This document shows, in pieces, positions 7,264 to 15,131 of a DNA stretch of 32,067 nucleotides. The notes below the pieces were generated by a model that was not told the origin of the DNA, searched no databases, and saw only the letters and a program-made list of their open reading frames with translations. A program made the position numbers and the translations under genes. Source of the stretch: a virus; the IMG/VR virus record IMGVR_UViG_3300023174_000450, positions 1-32,067 of that record, one strand, 5' to 3'. Each line of letters opens with the position of its first letter. The first letter of the stretch is position 1.

Positions 7264-7641
7264 ATGGAAAACGCCAACGGCGAGACAATTCTCACAACGC
7301 TTCTTACCTACCAGAATCAATATAAGATATTTCATTGGCAGACAAGGAGTTATAGCCAACACAAGAGCTTTGGAGAAATCTATGAGTCTCTTACTGAGAA
7401 CATTGATGAGTTTGTGGAAACCTTTATGGGCAAGTATGGCAGAATTATCTCTGCTTCCACCTTTGACTTTAGTCTTGATAACTATTCGGAAGGCTTTGGG
7501 GAATACAATGATGAGTTTATTTCGTTCCTTTCTGATGAGCTACCGGGCTATTTGAACGAGGGTGACACGGACTTGCTAAATATCCGAGATGAGATTCTTG
7601 GAAGCGTGAACCAACTTAAATACCTCTTAACCCTAGTTTAA
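7264..7641 (+). CDS. ferritin-like/DUF5856-type small protein
   Basis: The 125-residue product matches a pattern I associate with a ferritin-like phage family (DUF5856): YQNQYKIFHWQTRSYSQHKS near the start, then IYESLTENIDEFVETFMGKY. These give His and Glu residues spaced on two helices, as in Dps-like folds. Whether it binds metal is not shown. ATG 7264 is chosen over GTG 7258 because the AGGAAGG ribosome site overlaps the GTG. It lies between portal and protease genes, which suggests a virion-linked or assembly-linked role. Confidence 0.6.
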   Translation: MENANGETILTTLLTYQNQYKIFHWQTRSYSQHKSFGEIYESLTENIDEFVETFMGKYGRIISASTFDFSLDNYSEGFGEYNDEFISFLSDELPGYLNEGDTDLLNIRDEILGSVNQLKYLLTLV

Positions 7642-7645
7642 TAAT

Positions 7646-8845
7646 ATGCCCCTAATTACACCCAAAAAAGGCGAGAAAACAAAGGACTTCGTTGGCCGTT
7701 TTATGGGCAACGAGACAGCCGTAAAAGACTTCCCAGACACAAAGCAAAGGGCGGCAGTTGCCTATCAAACATATCGTGATGCAAAGAAGAAGCAACGCAA
7801 AGAGGCTAGGCTTGAAGAGGATTCTACGATTATCCCTAATGTGTATATCTTGAGCCAAGGCGAAGCACGAGGCCACGACCTATTCATTGATAAGACCTCG
7901 ATTGAGAAGGCTTACGAGCTAATGTCTCAAGCACCCAATGGCGTGAAGGTTAAGATGAATCACGGCTCTGGATTAGAGGCAGTTCTAGGCTTTGCTCGAA
8001 ACCCTCGGATTGAAGGGGACAAGCTATTGGCCGACCTTCACTTGCTCAAAAGCTCCCCTCATTATGGCCTAGTTAAAGAAATGGCAAATGAAGCCCCAGA
8101 TCAGTTTGGGGTAAGCCTTGCCTTCTTAAACGAATCTGAAACTATTGGAGGCAAGGACTACATTCGCCCCAAAAGGATTGAATCTGCCGATCTAGTTTCT
8201 AGCCCTGCAAGTAACGAGAAGTTTAGGGATTTTCAAATCAAAGATGTTGAGATGCTTGTTTTCGCAGTTGGAACAAAGTTCCGATGCTGGGAAGGTTACA
8301 AACCAGCAAAGGGAGTTCCGGCATACGAATCTGGTTCTTGCGTAAAGGCAGAATCAAAATTGGCATATAATGCGGGAGGCGTGAGCATCCCTGCCGATAC
8401 ACAAGCCGTTGTGGAACACGACCCAATACTTGACAACAAGGAGAATAAAAATATGGATAAGAAATATATGGACGAATTGAGCGAACTTAAAGCTCGCCTA
8501 GAGGCTCTCGAAGCCGCTATGAAACCCGCAGACGAAGCCGCAGACCAAGCAGAGGACAAAGCCGAAGCACCAGTCGCCCCAGAAGCACCCAAGGATGAGG
8601 TGAAGAAGGATGAGACGCAGATGGCCGAGAAGCTCAAAGCAGTTCTCACCGAGTTTGGTATTAAGCCTATCTCTGCTTCACCAGTTGTTGAAGCCCCCAC
8701 AAAGGTTGAACCCAAAACTTTTGAAGAACTTGTAGCCGCCCATAGCGATTACGGAACTTCAAAGCTCAAGGCTATGCAAGCCGTGATGCTGTCTAACCCC
8801 ACAGAATATGCCGAGGCAAAAAGCCGTGGCATTATCAAAATCTAA
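7646..8845 (+). CDS. prohead maturation protease fused to scaffold
   Basis: The 399-residue product has three parts. Residues 1-50 are a small basic module (FPDTKQRAAVAYQTYRDAKK). Residues 55-210 look like a prohead protease: VKMNHGSGLEAVLGFARNPR with candidate catalytic His near 110, and QFGVSLAFL with candidate Ser near 156, a His/Ser arrangement like S78-type enzymes. Residues 270-399 are a charged, Ala/Glu/Lys-rich coiled-coil scaffold. Its place before decoration and capsid genes parallels lambda C/Nu3. Protease class is inferred. A short KFRCWEGYKP...GSC segment near 212-232 is unexplained. Confidence 0.75.
   Translation: MPLITPKKGEKTKDFVGRFMGNETAVKDFPDTKQRAAVAYQTYRDAKKKQRKEARLEEDSTIIPNVYILSQGEARGHDLFIDKTSIEKAYELMSQAPNGVKVKMNHGSGLEAVLGFARNPRIEGDKLLADLHLLKSSPHYGLVKEMANEAPDQFGVSLAFLNESETIGGKDYIRPKRIESADLVSSPASNEKFRDFQIKDVEMLVFAVGTKFRCWEGYKPAKGVPAYESGSCVKAESKLAYNAGGVSIPADTQAVVEHDPILDNKENKNMDKKYMDELSELKARLEALEAAMKPADEAADQAEDKAEAPVAPEAPKDEVKKDETQMAEKLKAVLTEFGIKPISASPVVEAPTKVEPKTFEELVAAHSDYGTSKLKAMQAVMLSNPTEYAEAKSRGIIKI
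8430..8435 (+). promoter_or_regulatory. TTGACA start-proximal motif, site 3 (inside the protease gene)
   Basis: TTGACA begins 23 nt before the internal ATG 8453 and is followed by a strong AAGGAG. It lies within coding sequence, so its presence before an internal start is notable. Confidence 0.4.
8453..8845 (+). CDS. nested scaffold protein from an internal start
   Basis: An in-frame ATG at 8453, preceded by AAGGAG (8438-8443, 9 nt away), would yield only the last 130 residues of the protease ORF: MDKKYMDELSELKARLEALE and on, a helical, acidic, Ala/Pro/Glu/Lys-rich chain that is typical of capsid scaffolds. Lambda makes its scaffold Nu3 from an internal start in gene C in the same way. The ribosome site is better than that of the full-length gene, so more scaffold than protease would be expected. 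Inferred, but well supported by position and composition. Confidence 0.65.
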   Translation: MDKKYMDELSELKARLEALEAAMKPADEAADQAEDKAEAPVAPEAPKDEVKKDETQMAEKLKAVLTEFGIKPISASPVVEAPTKVEPKTFEELVAAHSDYGTSKLKAMQAVMLSNPTEYAEAKSRGIIKI

Positions 8846-8862
8846 CAAAAGGATAAAAGAAA

Positions 8863-9225
8863 ATGTCTACTCAAGTTGATGGTAATTTTCGCACATTCGG
8901 TTCGGCTTCTGCCATTTCGGCGTTCCGATTCGTTCAGCCCGACACCACCACGGCTGGCTTCGTTAATGTTGCGGTAACTGGTGCAACCAAAGCTATCGGC
9001 GTAACTCAAGAAGATGTTGCCGCTGGTGGTTTCGTGGCAGTTAAATTGTTCCACCCAACCTTCTTTGCAACCGTCTCTGGCGTTGCGGCAGTTGGTGATA
9101 CTTTGAAATTCGACGCTACTGGTTTGGTGACCACATTGGCCGCCAATCTTGTGACGGCTGGTGTTGCACTCGAAGCGGCCACAAGTTCATCGGCTGTTAT
9201 CGAAATCGCAATTCCGATGTTCTAA
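8863..9225 (+). CDS. head decoration/stabilising protein (putative)
   Basis: The 120-residue product is rich in Ala, Val, Thr and Gly with alternating beta-type pattern (FVNVAVTGATKAIGVTQEDV, then LKFDATGLVTTL) and ends in a hydrophobic strand. It resembles small capsid-cementing proteins (DUF2190 or gpD-like), which sit directly before the major capsid gene as this one does. The A-rich GGATAAAAGAAA before ATG serves as ribosome site. The exact family is uncertain. Confidence 0.6.
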   Translation: MSTQVDGNFRTFGSASAISAFRFVQPDTTTAGFVNVAVTGATKAIGVTQEDVAAGGFVAVKLFHPTFFATVSGVAAVGDTLKFDATGLVTTLAANLVTAGVALEAATSSSAVIEIAIPMF

Positions 9226-9262
9226 ACAACAACAACAACAAACAAAGAAAGAATAATATAAA
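9226..9262 (+). promoter_or_regulatory. (AAC)n A/C-rich leader of the capsid gene
   Basis: Five AAC triplets followed by AAACAAAGAAAG and an A/T stretch separate the decoration stop from the capsid ATG. The leader contains no G/C pairing potential and no good Shine-Dalgarno. Unstructured CAA-type leaders can promote high translation; that fits the most abundant virion protein but is inference. A similar A/C-rich leader precedes the minus-strand ORF at 165. Confidence 0.35.
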
Positions 9263-10225
9263 ATGAGCTTTATTTCTGGTGGCACGACCATTCGTGCTGA
9301 TATTAACCAAGCCTTGATCGAAGCCCCCGCCGAGATCGGTTTGATCGGTGCGGAAGTTCTCCCTCTCTTGCCAGTATCGGCAAAGAGCGGTCAGTATCTC
9401 AAGGTGCAGACGGCTGATGCTGACCTCTTGAATGCTGATGCGGCAAAGAGGAATGCTGGTTCTGAATACGCTCGTGCGGTTCGGAAATTCACCTCTGATA
9501 CCTACGATTGCCAAGAGACCGGCCTAGAGGAGCTAATTGATGATAGTTTCAAAAGTGATGCGAACAGGTTTTTTTCGCTGGAAAGCGAAACTGCCAAGTT
9601 CTTGCTCCGCCAAGTCAAGCTCTCCCACGAAAAGCGGGTGGCTGACTTGCTCTGGGCGACAACGACCCCATTCACCACGGCTGATTTAAGCCCTACGGCT
9701 AACTACACCGAAGCTAACTTGGCAACCATCAACGCCCCTGCGGATGTTGCGGCTGGCAAATTGGCTCTTAATAAATTAGGTTATGCGGCCAATGCCGTCA
9801 TAATGAGTGCAAATGTGTATGAGCGAGTTCGCCGTACCACCCTCTTGCAAAATCAATTCTACGGAGTTGTTTCCAATACTGGTGGTCGCTTGCTTGATGA
9901 GAAGCAGATTGCCGAAGCGTTCGGTGTGGATAATGTCTACATCGGTCGTGCGGCCTACAACACAGCGAACAAGAACAAGAGCTATTCTGGCTCGTTCATT
10001 GTTCCCGACACCAAGATTGTTGTTGCTAATGTTGCTGGCGGTCAGTTCACCGCTGGTGGATTGGGACGCACCTTGGTCTGGTCGGAAGATGCCCCCGGTG
10101 GCTTCGTCTCCGAGAGCTATCGTGACGAGGCTCGTCGCTCAAATGTTCTCCGTGTTCGTATGAACACAGCAGAGAAAGTCATTGATGCGAACGCCGCCGT
10201 CCGTATCACCACGACCTACAGCTAA
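9263..10225 (+). CDS. major capsid protein (lambda gpE-like)
   Basis: The 320-residue product is placed after protease/scaffold and decoration genes and ends at a strong terminator, as expected for the capsid gene. Visible features are an N-terminal arm (residues 1-60), YDCQETGLEELIDDSFKSDA near 80-100 followed by a long helix (ESETAKFLLRQVKLSHEKRV), then VIMSANVYERVRRTTLLQNQ and DEKQIAEAFGVDNVYIGRA, typical of the spine/A-domain of this capsid group, and VWSEDAPGGFVSESYRDEAR near the end. Length fits gpE-like capsids (about 340). Codon choice is regular, consistent with high expression. Confidence 0.88.
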   Translation: MSFISGGTTIRADINQALIEAPAEIGLIGAEVLPLLPVSAKSGQYLKVQTADADLLNADAAKRNAGSEYARAVRKFTSDTYDCQETGLEELIDDSFKSDANRFFSLESETAKFLLRQVKLSHEKRVADLLWATTTPFTTADLSPTANYTEANLATINAPADVAAGKLALNKLGYAANAVIMSANVYERVRRTTLLQNQFYGVVSNTGGRLLDEKQIAEAFGVDNVYIGRAAYNTANKNKSYSGSFIVPDTKIVVANVAGGQFTAGGLGRTLVWSEDAPGGFVSESYRDEARRSNVLRVRMNTAEKVIDANAAVRITTTYS

Positions 10226-10251
10226 AGATTGGTTGGTTGTTTCCTCCGAAG

Positions 10252-10290
10252 AAGGGGGAGTGGGTGAATAACCTGCTCCCCCTTTTTCTT
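10252..10290 (+). terminator. strong intrinsic terminator after the capsid gene
   Basis: AAGGGGGAG (10252-10260) pairs perfectly with CTCCCCCTT (10276-10284). An inner GGT/ACC helix extends the stem, and the stem runs into TTTTTCTTTT. It ends or attenuates head-gene transcription and separates the glycosyltransferase cassette from the head genes. Confidence 0.85.
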
Positions 10291-10328
10291 TTAATTGACA
10301 TCCTCTAGCAGAAAGAAATCCTATCTAA

Positions 10329-11981
10329 ATGAAATATCCTATTTCAGTCTATCTCATCTCTGGAAATGAAGAAGAGTATATCGCCAGATGCCTTGAGTCG
10401 TTTAAGCCCATTTCAGCGGAGCTTGTTGTTTGCATCGCTAGGGGGAACGCTGTCCCAGATAAAACAGAGGAGATTGCGAGGGGGTTGGGTGCAAAGATTG
10501 TCCACTATACCAATAAAAATGATTGGCCTCATATTGACGATTTTGCAACGGCAAGGAACACGGCGTTAGAGGCTTGCTCAAATGAGTGGTGTTTATGGGT
10601 CGATGCAGACGATGTAATGGTCGAGGACGGAGCGAAGGTTGTCGAGGAGGCCATTGACCTTGCCATTCAAAAAGATGCTCACCTAGTGGCGTTAAAATAC
10701 AATGTGGACAACGCTGGACTCATCCCACTCCGAGAAGAAATCTCCAAGAAGGGGACTTGTAGCTGGAAGAACCGGGTTCACGAAATGCTTGTTTGCAAAG
10801 AGCCAAACAAGACGATTGGCGTAGACAAGATTTTCCGAATCCACAAGCCCCACGGATACAAGCCAAGGAGTGCGGAGAGGAACTTGAACATCTTGGCCGA
10901 TACGCTTGCCCCAGCCGCCAACTCGCTTTACTATCAAGCCCAAGAGTATTTTCTATCTGGTCAGAACGAAAAGTGCATTGATTCGAGTATGCGAGCGTTG
11001 TCTTTCCCAGACCTAGAGGACACGCTTCGCTACGATGTGCTTTGCAACTTGGGGAGAATAGTTCCAGAAAACGAGAGGCTTTCTTATCTCGGACAAGCCG
11101 TAGCCCTACAACCAGACCGCCGAGAGGCTTACTTCTATATCGCAAATCATTGGTCTGGTAAAGGCAACTGGATAAAGGCTTATGGGGCAGTTCGTTCTTG
11201 TCTGACTTTGCATCGCCCTAAAGCCCACTACTGGAATCTTGTCGAAGCGATCTATAACTGGCAAGCGATGGACTTATACGAGACGGCTTCTGTTTGCGTT
11301 GGGGAAGCTGGTGAGGCCGAAAAGATTAAGAAGATGCGACCAGCCCCCAAGATTAGCATTGTTCACGCTACAAGGGGAAGGCCACAGATTGCTTGGCAGA
11401 GGCGATGGATGTGGCTTTCCTTGGCTGAGAAGCCCCTAGAAATTGAGTGGCTCTTTATGGTAGATCATAACGACCCCATAGATTACACCCCCCACCAAGC
11501 GATTAGATGTAATCCGGGCGGGATGATTAACGCTTGGAACGCAGGGGCAAAAATAGCCAAAGGGGACATTATTATTCAAATGAGCGATGACTGGACACCC
11601 CCCCGCCATTGGGATGCCCTAATTTCGACCGCCATTGGGGATACAACGCAAGAGAAGGTGCTGGCAGTATCAGATGGCCTACGGCAAGACAAGCTCCTCT
11701 GTATGGCGATTCTGACGCAATCTAGGCTCAAGAAGCAGGGGCATCTATTCCACCCAGATTACCAAGACTCGGACGGCATCTATTCCGATAACGAGTTCAC
11801 GGATAGAGCCTACGCAGAACAAATTGTAATTGAGGCTAGACATATCCAATTCAAGCACGATAATCCTATGTTTAATGGCGGGCAACCAGACGAACAGTTA
11901 AAGAACCATAACAAGCCAGAATTTTATGAAAAGGGGAAGGCCATCTATGAAAAACGCAAAAGCCAAAACTGGCAATCGTAA
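10329..11981 (+). CDS. two-domain glycosyltransferase (GT2-TPR-GT2)
   Basis: The 550-residue product has an N-terminal GT2/GT-A fold (about 1-190) starting ISVYLISGNEEEYIARCLES and carrying a DAD motif (VDADD, 91-95) for sugar-nucleotide/metal binding. A helical TPR-like region (about 195-330; YYQAQEYFLSGQNEKCIDSS) follows. A second GT-A domain (about 341-530) has KISIVHATRGRP, NAWNAGAKIAKGD and MSDDW (418-422). It probably transfers sugars to a virion or cell-surface target; the substrate is unknown. A TTGACA lies 34 nt upstream (10295), and the capsid terminator lies between it and the head genes. It opens a six-gene cassette. Confidence 0.8.
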   Translation: MKYPISVYLISGNEEEYIARCLESFKPISAELVVCIARGNAVPDKTEEIARGLGAKIVHYTNKNDWPHIDDFATARNTALEACSNEWCLWVDADDVMVEDGAKVVEEAIDLAIQKDAHLVALKYNVDNAGLIPLREEISKKGTCSWKNRVHEMLVCKEPNKTIGVDKIFRIHKPHGYKPRSAERNLNILADTLAPAANSLYYQAQEYFLSGQNEKCIDSSMRALSFPDLEDTLRYDVLCNLGRIVPENERLSYLGQAVALQPDRREAYFYIANHWSGKGNWIKAYGAVRSCLTLHRPKAHYWNLVEAIYNWQAMDLYETASVCVGEAGEAEKIKKMRPAPKISIVHATRGRPQIAWQRRWMWLSLAEKPLEIEWLFMVDHNDPIDYTPHQAIRCNPGGMINAWNAGAKIAKGDIIIQMSDDWTPPRHWDALISTAIGDTTQEKVLAVSDGLRQDKLLCMAILTQSRLKKQGHLFHPDYQDSDGIYSDNEFTDRAYAEQIVIEARHIQFKHDNPMFNGGQPDEQLKNHNKPEFYEKGKAIYEKRKSQNWQS

Positions 11982-12171
11982 GTCTGGAATCATTCGCTTT
12001 GGAGAGGCTAGACCAGTTCCTCCGATGGTCGAGGTGGATGTGAGCTATGATGAGAAGGCAGAGAAAGATTTATACAAAGCTGGGATGCTCGCATTGAAGC
12101 ACGATAAGGAAGCTGTGATTTCTTATGTAATTCGCAAGGCTTTAGAGGAGAAATTGAAATGCAAGAGATAA
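11947..12171 (+). CDS. small hypothetical protein, RHH-like C-terminus
   Basis: The 74-residue product is basic at the start (MKNAKAKTGNRKSGIIRFGE) and ends in a helical part (YKAGMLALKHDKEAVISYVI, then RKALEEKL) that could form a ribbon-helix-helix or similar small DNA-binding fold. The start at 11947 is preceded by GGGGAAGG; an in-frame ATG at 11926 is possible. It overlaps both the end of the glycosyltransferase and the start of the next gene, so it is read as part of one operon. Confidence 0.5.
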   Translation: MKNAKAKTGNRKSGIIRFGEARPVPPMVEVDVSYDEKAEKDLYKAGMLALKHDKEAVISYVIRKALEEKLKCKR

Positions 12172-12767
12172 CTATTAACGACTCATTTGGGAAAGCCCTC
12201 GCAAAGTACAGCGAGGGATTAGATGTTGGCCTAGAGATTGGGGGAGGAACTGGGGATGGCTCAACTCAATGTATTAGGACAAAAAGGCTATTCAGCATTG
12301 AGAACCACCCAGACCGCATTGGTAGGCATTCGATGAACCTATCGGCAAGGGGTGGCGTTGCCATCAACGGCACGGCAACTCTACCGAAGCTATGGATGAA
12401 CCAGTTGGATATAGCAGAGTTTTACGGAACAAATAAAACCACCATTAACCAATATCCCCTAGATCAAGTTCTTGGCTGGTATCACGAATGTGTTGAATTT
12501 GCCCAACCTTATAGCACCAACGCAATCGAGGACATTCATATTGAGCATAAGATGAATTTTGATTTTGTGTTGATAGATGGTTGCGAGTTCTCCGGGGAAG
12601 CCGAACTTCGATGCGTAAGGCCATTCTTGGCAGAGAAAGCGATCATCGCCCTAGACGATATTAACGCTATGAAGAATTTGGCTAACTACCACAAGCTCAA
12701 GGGATTTGGGAAACTGCTTTGGGAGGATTGGTCTGTTCGTAATGGTGCGGCCATATTTCAGTTATGA
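12159..12767 (+). CDS. SAM-methyltransferase-like protein
   Basis: The 202-residue protein contains GLEIGGGTGDGSTQ at about 24-37, which fits the glycine-rich SAM loop of class I methyltransferases, FSIENHPDR (about 45-53) as the acidic strand-2 end, and FDFVLIDGCEF (about 134-144) plus AIIALDDI (161-168), like Methyltransf_24 relatives. The segment between about 70 and 130 is unusual and contains no motif I know. Likely a small-molecule or sugar methyltransferase working with the neighbouring glycosyltransferases. Target unknown. Confidence 0.55.
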   Translation: MQEITINDSFGKALAKYSEGLDVGLEIGGGTGDGSTQCIRTKRLFSIENHPDRIGRHSMNLSARGGVAINGTATLPKLWMNQLDIAEFYGTNKTTINQYPLDQVLGWYHECVEFAQPYSTNAIEDIHIEHKMNFDFVLIDGCEFSGEAELRCVRPFLAEKAIIALDDINAMKNLANYHKLKGFGKLLWEDWSVRNGAAIFQL

Positions 12768-13312
12768 AGCATATATATGAGGATGAATGCTTTGGAGAAC
12801 AATGGTTCACTTATCCTAGCGTATATCGTCTAATGGTTGATAAATGTGAGCCAAAAGGAACTATCGCAGAACTTGGGGCTTGGAAGGGAAGAAGCTCTGC
12901 ATTCCTTGTGGTTGAAGCAAAAAACAAAAGCCCAGACATCAACATTCACATTGTAGATACTTGGTTAGGCTCGGAAGAGCATACCGAGGAAATGAAGGAC
13001 AATCTATATCAAAAGTTCAAATCCAATATGGCTAGGCTGGATGGACTCTATAAAGAACACAGAATGACAACCAATGAGGCAGTTCATCTTTTTAAGGATG
13101 AATCTTTGGATGGGGTTTTTATAGATGCAGACCATAGCTATGAGGCAGTAAAGAGAGATATTGCTAACTGGAAGCCCAAGATTCGTAAGGGTGGAATCTT
13201 GGCTGGTCACGATTATATACAAACATTTAGTGGGGTTGTTCAAGCAGTAAATGAATCGTTCCCAAATATGGATTTTATGCTTGGAGAACAATGCTGGATA
13301 AAACAATGCTGA
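12764..13312 (+). CDS. class I SAM-dependent methyltransferase (Methyltransf_24-like)
   Basis: The 182-residue product shows a clear class I methyltransferase: GTIAELGAWKGRSS (32-45, SAM loop), IHIVDTW (61-67, acidic strand end), LDGVFIDADHSYEAVKRDI (115-133) and GGILAGHDY (143-151). The VFIDADHSYE box is characteristic of Methyltransf_24 enzymes, which in sugar clusters methylate glycan hydroxyls. It overlaps the previous gene by ATGA and its own end overlaps the following glycosyltransferase. The substrate is inferred from context. Confidence 0.8.
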   Translation: MKHIYEDECFGEQWFTYPSVYRLMVDKCEPKGTIAELGAWKGRSSAFLVVEAKNKSPDINIHIVDTWLGSEEHTEEMKDNLYQKFKSNMARLDGLYKEHRMTTNEAVHLFKDESLDGVFIDADHSYEAVKRDIANWKPKIRKGGILAGHDYIQTFSGVVQAVNESFPNMDFMLGEQCWIKQC

Positions 13313-14073
13313 CCATCTTCACTATTGTACTCAACGGAATGCCATACATTGAGAGGCATCTAGCAGAGCTTCAAAAGCTAAAGATTCCTTGGGAGTGGAG
13401 GATTGTCGAGGGAGTGACCGAGCCTCTAGGATGCACTCGATGGTGTAGGCAAGTTCCCGACAAGTGGCACAAGGACTTCAAGAGCATAGACGGAACACAC
13501 GAATACCTTGAGAGCATCCGAGGTGGAAATGTGGCAGTCTATTCGCAAGACAAGGCATTCAACGGAAAGCTAGAGATGATTAAGCAAGCCCTACAAGGAG
13601 TCGATTCTGGGGTTGTTATGGAGGTGGACGCTGACGAGATGTGGAGGGCAGATCAGATCGAAAAGATTTACGAATGTCTCAATGGGGCAGAGGATGGGGC
13701 AACGATGCAATTCCATTGTAACTTCTTTGTTGGGGATAATAAAAAGATAATTACTAGGGAAGGATATAGTTCTAGTTGGTATGAATGGATGAGGGCTTGG
13801 AAGTGGGGAAAGAATGTCTGCTTCACTAGCCACGAACCACCACGGCTAAATATCCAGTCAAGGCTAGTCCCAAGGGGAGTCACAGAAACTTGGGGGCTGG
13901 TATTCAATCACTATGCCTACACAACCCTTAAGCAAGTCGAGTTTAAGGAAGATTTCTATGGCTACAAGGGGCTAGTGGATGGGTGGAAAGAATTACAAAA
14001 GACAATCGGGCCAGTACGGCTAAACCAATTCTTTAATCATATTCAAGACAAGAGCGTTGCCGATGACGCATAA
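13291..14073 (+). CDS. glycosyltransferase-like protein
   Basis: The 260-residue product starts with a Rossmann-like strand (MLTIFTIVLNGMPYIERHLA) and has VVMEVDADEMW (109-118) with a DxD-type motif for nucleotide-sugar binding. The second half is rich in Trp/Tyr (SSSWYEWMRAWKWGKNVC), consistent with acceptor binding. The start at 13291 has GGAG 5 nt upstream; ATG 13306, nearer the previous stop, is an alternative. It lies between a methyltransferase and another glycosyltransferase, all overlapping. Confidence 0.65.
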   Translation: MLDKTMLTIFTIVLNGMPYIERHLAELQKLKIPWEWRIVEGVTEPLGCTRWCRQVPDKWHKDFKSIDGTHEYLESIRGGNVAVYSQDKAFNGKLEMIKQALQGVDSGVVMEVDADEMWRADQIEKIYECLNGAEDGATMQFHCNFFVGDNKKIITREGYSSSWYEWMRAWKWGKNVCFTSHEPPRLNIQSRLVPRGVTETWGLVFNHYAYTTLKQVEFKEDFYGYKGLVDGWKELQKTIGPVRLNQFFNHIQDKSVADDA

Positions 14074-14797
14074 GCCTAAACTTTTCTTGTGCGGGTTGGC
14101 TAGGAATTGTGCAAGATCGCTCCTATCGAATATCCCATCTATTTTGTCATTGAGGCAGAATTGGGATTTGTCTGGGGTAATACTAGAAAACGATAGCACA
14201 GACGATACGCCAAAGATTCTGCAAGCCATAACAAAGCTATGCCCATCTATTCAAATCTATAACCCAAGCCCAACAGAGGAAATGACTAGATACGAGAGAA
14301 TGGCCTATCTCCGAAACGAAGCTCTTATAGCCGCAGAGGCACAGCAACCAGACTGGGTGTGCGTTGCTGACCTAGACTTGTTTCAGTTTATTGGACTAGA
14401 AACCTATGCCCCAAAAAACAACGCCGAGGCAATTATGGGGCTTATGCCAAAGAAGTATGTTCCGTGGCATCCCGGTGAGCCGATTCATTATATGGATAGA
14501 GAGTGGGTATATTACGACCTATTAGCAGTAGAGTTCAAGGATGGAACAAGACCTCATTGGATTGGTGATATGGAATATCCAGACACAAAAGATGAGTTCA
14601 AGAAGGCAACCAAAAGCTCTGTTAGTGGGGCGATGTTTGCTAATTCAGCTTTTGGAGGGATGGCTTTCTATAAGGCCGACAAGATAAGGGGAATTAGATA
14701 TACTGGAACAGATTGCGAGCATATTGCATTTCATAAGCAGATTGGTGGCATATATATAACGGACAAGATAAAAGGCATATACTTTCCTCAAGATTGA
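14063..14797 (+). CDS. glycosyltransferase-like protein (CAP59/GT69-like pattern)
   Basis: The 244-residue product begins with LFLCGLARNCARSLLSNIPS and then VILENDSTDDTPKIL (about 39-53), followed by WVCVADLDLF (98-107), the DxD equivalent. The ARN...NDSTDDT pattern is like CAP59/GT69-type glycosyltransferases. Later SGAMFANSAFGGMAFYKADK resembles the acceptor-side loops of that group. ATG 14063 is chosen over an upstream in-frame TTG at 14057. Last gene of the cassette. Confidence 0.65.
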   Translation: MTHKPKLFLCGLARNCARSLLSNIPSILSLRQNWDLSGVILENDSTDDTPKILQAITKLCPSIQIYNPSPTEEMTRYERMAYLRNEALIAAEAQQPDWVCVADLDLFQFIGLETYAPKNNAEAIMGLMPKKYVPWHPGEPIHYMDREWVYYDLLAVEFKDGTRPHWIGDMEYPDTKDEFKKATKSSVSGAMFANSAFGGMAFYKADKIRGIRYTGTDCEHIAFHKQIGGIYITDKIKGIYFPQD

Positions 14798-14799
14798 CA
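14794..14799 (+). promoter_or_regulatory. TTGACA start-proximal motif, site 4
   Basis: TTGACA includes the TGA stop of the glycosyltransferase gene and begins 20 nt before ATG 14814; AGAGGTGG follows as the ribosome site. Confidence 0.4.
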
Positions 14800-14813
14800 T
14801 AAGAGGTGGTTTT

Positions 14814-15131
14814 ATGGCTGGCAGTATCCCCACCTCCTACTTCGCAACTGACCTCTCTTATATGATTGAGGACTTATATCAATCTGTGACTGGCTTGGGT
14901 TCTTCGACTGTTTCTGCTTCCGTAACAGACCTAACAACAGCAAGCGAGTTAGAGATAGGCGGTGAGGTGTTTAGGGTGACGCAAAGCCTAGTTGTTTTGG
15001 CTTCTGGAATCTCTGCCCCAGTTATCGGCTCTCTTTGCACAGTTAGCGGGGTGGAGCGTATGATAGGAGGATTTTCGCAAAGCACAGATGGCCTTTCCTT
15101 TACCATCGAACTTGCGGAGATTACGACCTAA
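14814..15131 (+). CDS. putative head-tail connector protein
   Basis: The 105-residue product resumes the structural genes after the cassette. It has a short helical start (YFATDLSYMIEDLYQSVTG) and then beta-type Ser/Thr/Val-rich sequence with an EIGGEVFRVTQSLVVLASG segment. Small proteins in this place in lambda-like phages are head-completion factors (FII-like). I recognise no precise family. Its stop overlaps the next ATG (TAATG). Confidence 0.5.
   Translation: MAGSIPTSYFATDLSYMIEDLYQSVTGLGSSTVSASVTDLTTASELEIGGEVFRVTQSLVVLASGISAPVIGSLCTVSGVERMIGGFSQSTDGLSFTIELAEITT

Noticed and set aside
7242-7270. TTGACA as a -35 box for a sigma70 promoter before 7264
   Set aside because: At the proper distance there is TGGAAA rather than a -10 box, and transcription would start inside the gene. 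The same holds for the other start-proximal copies.
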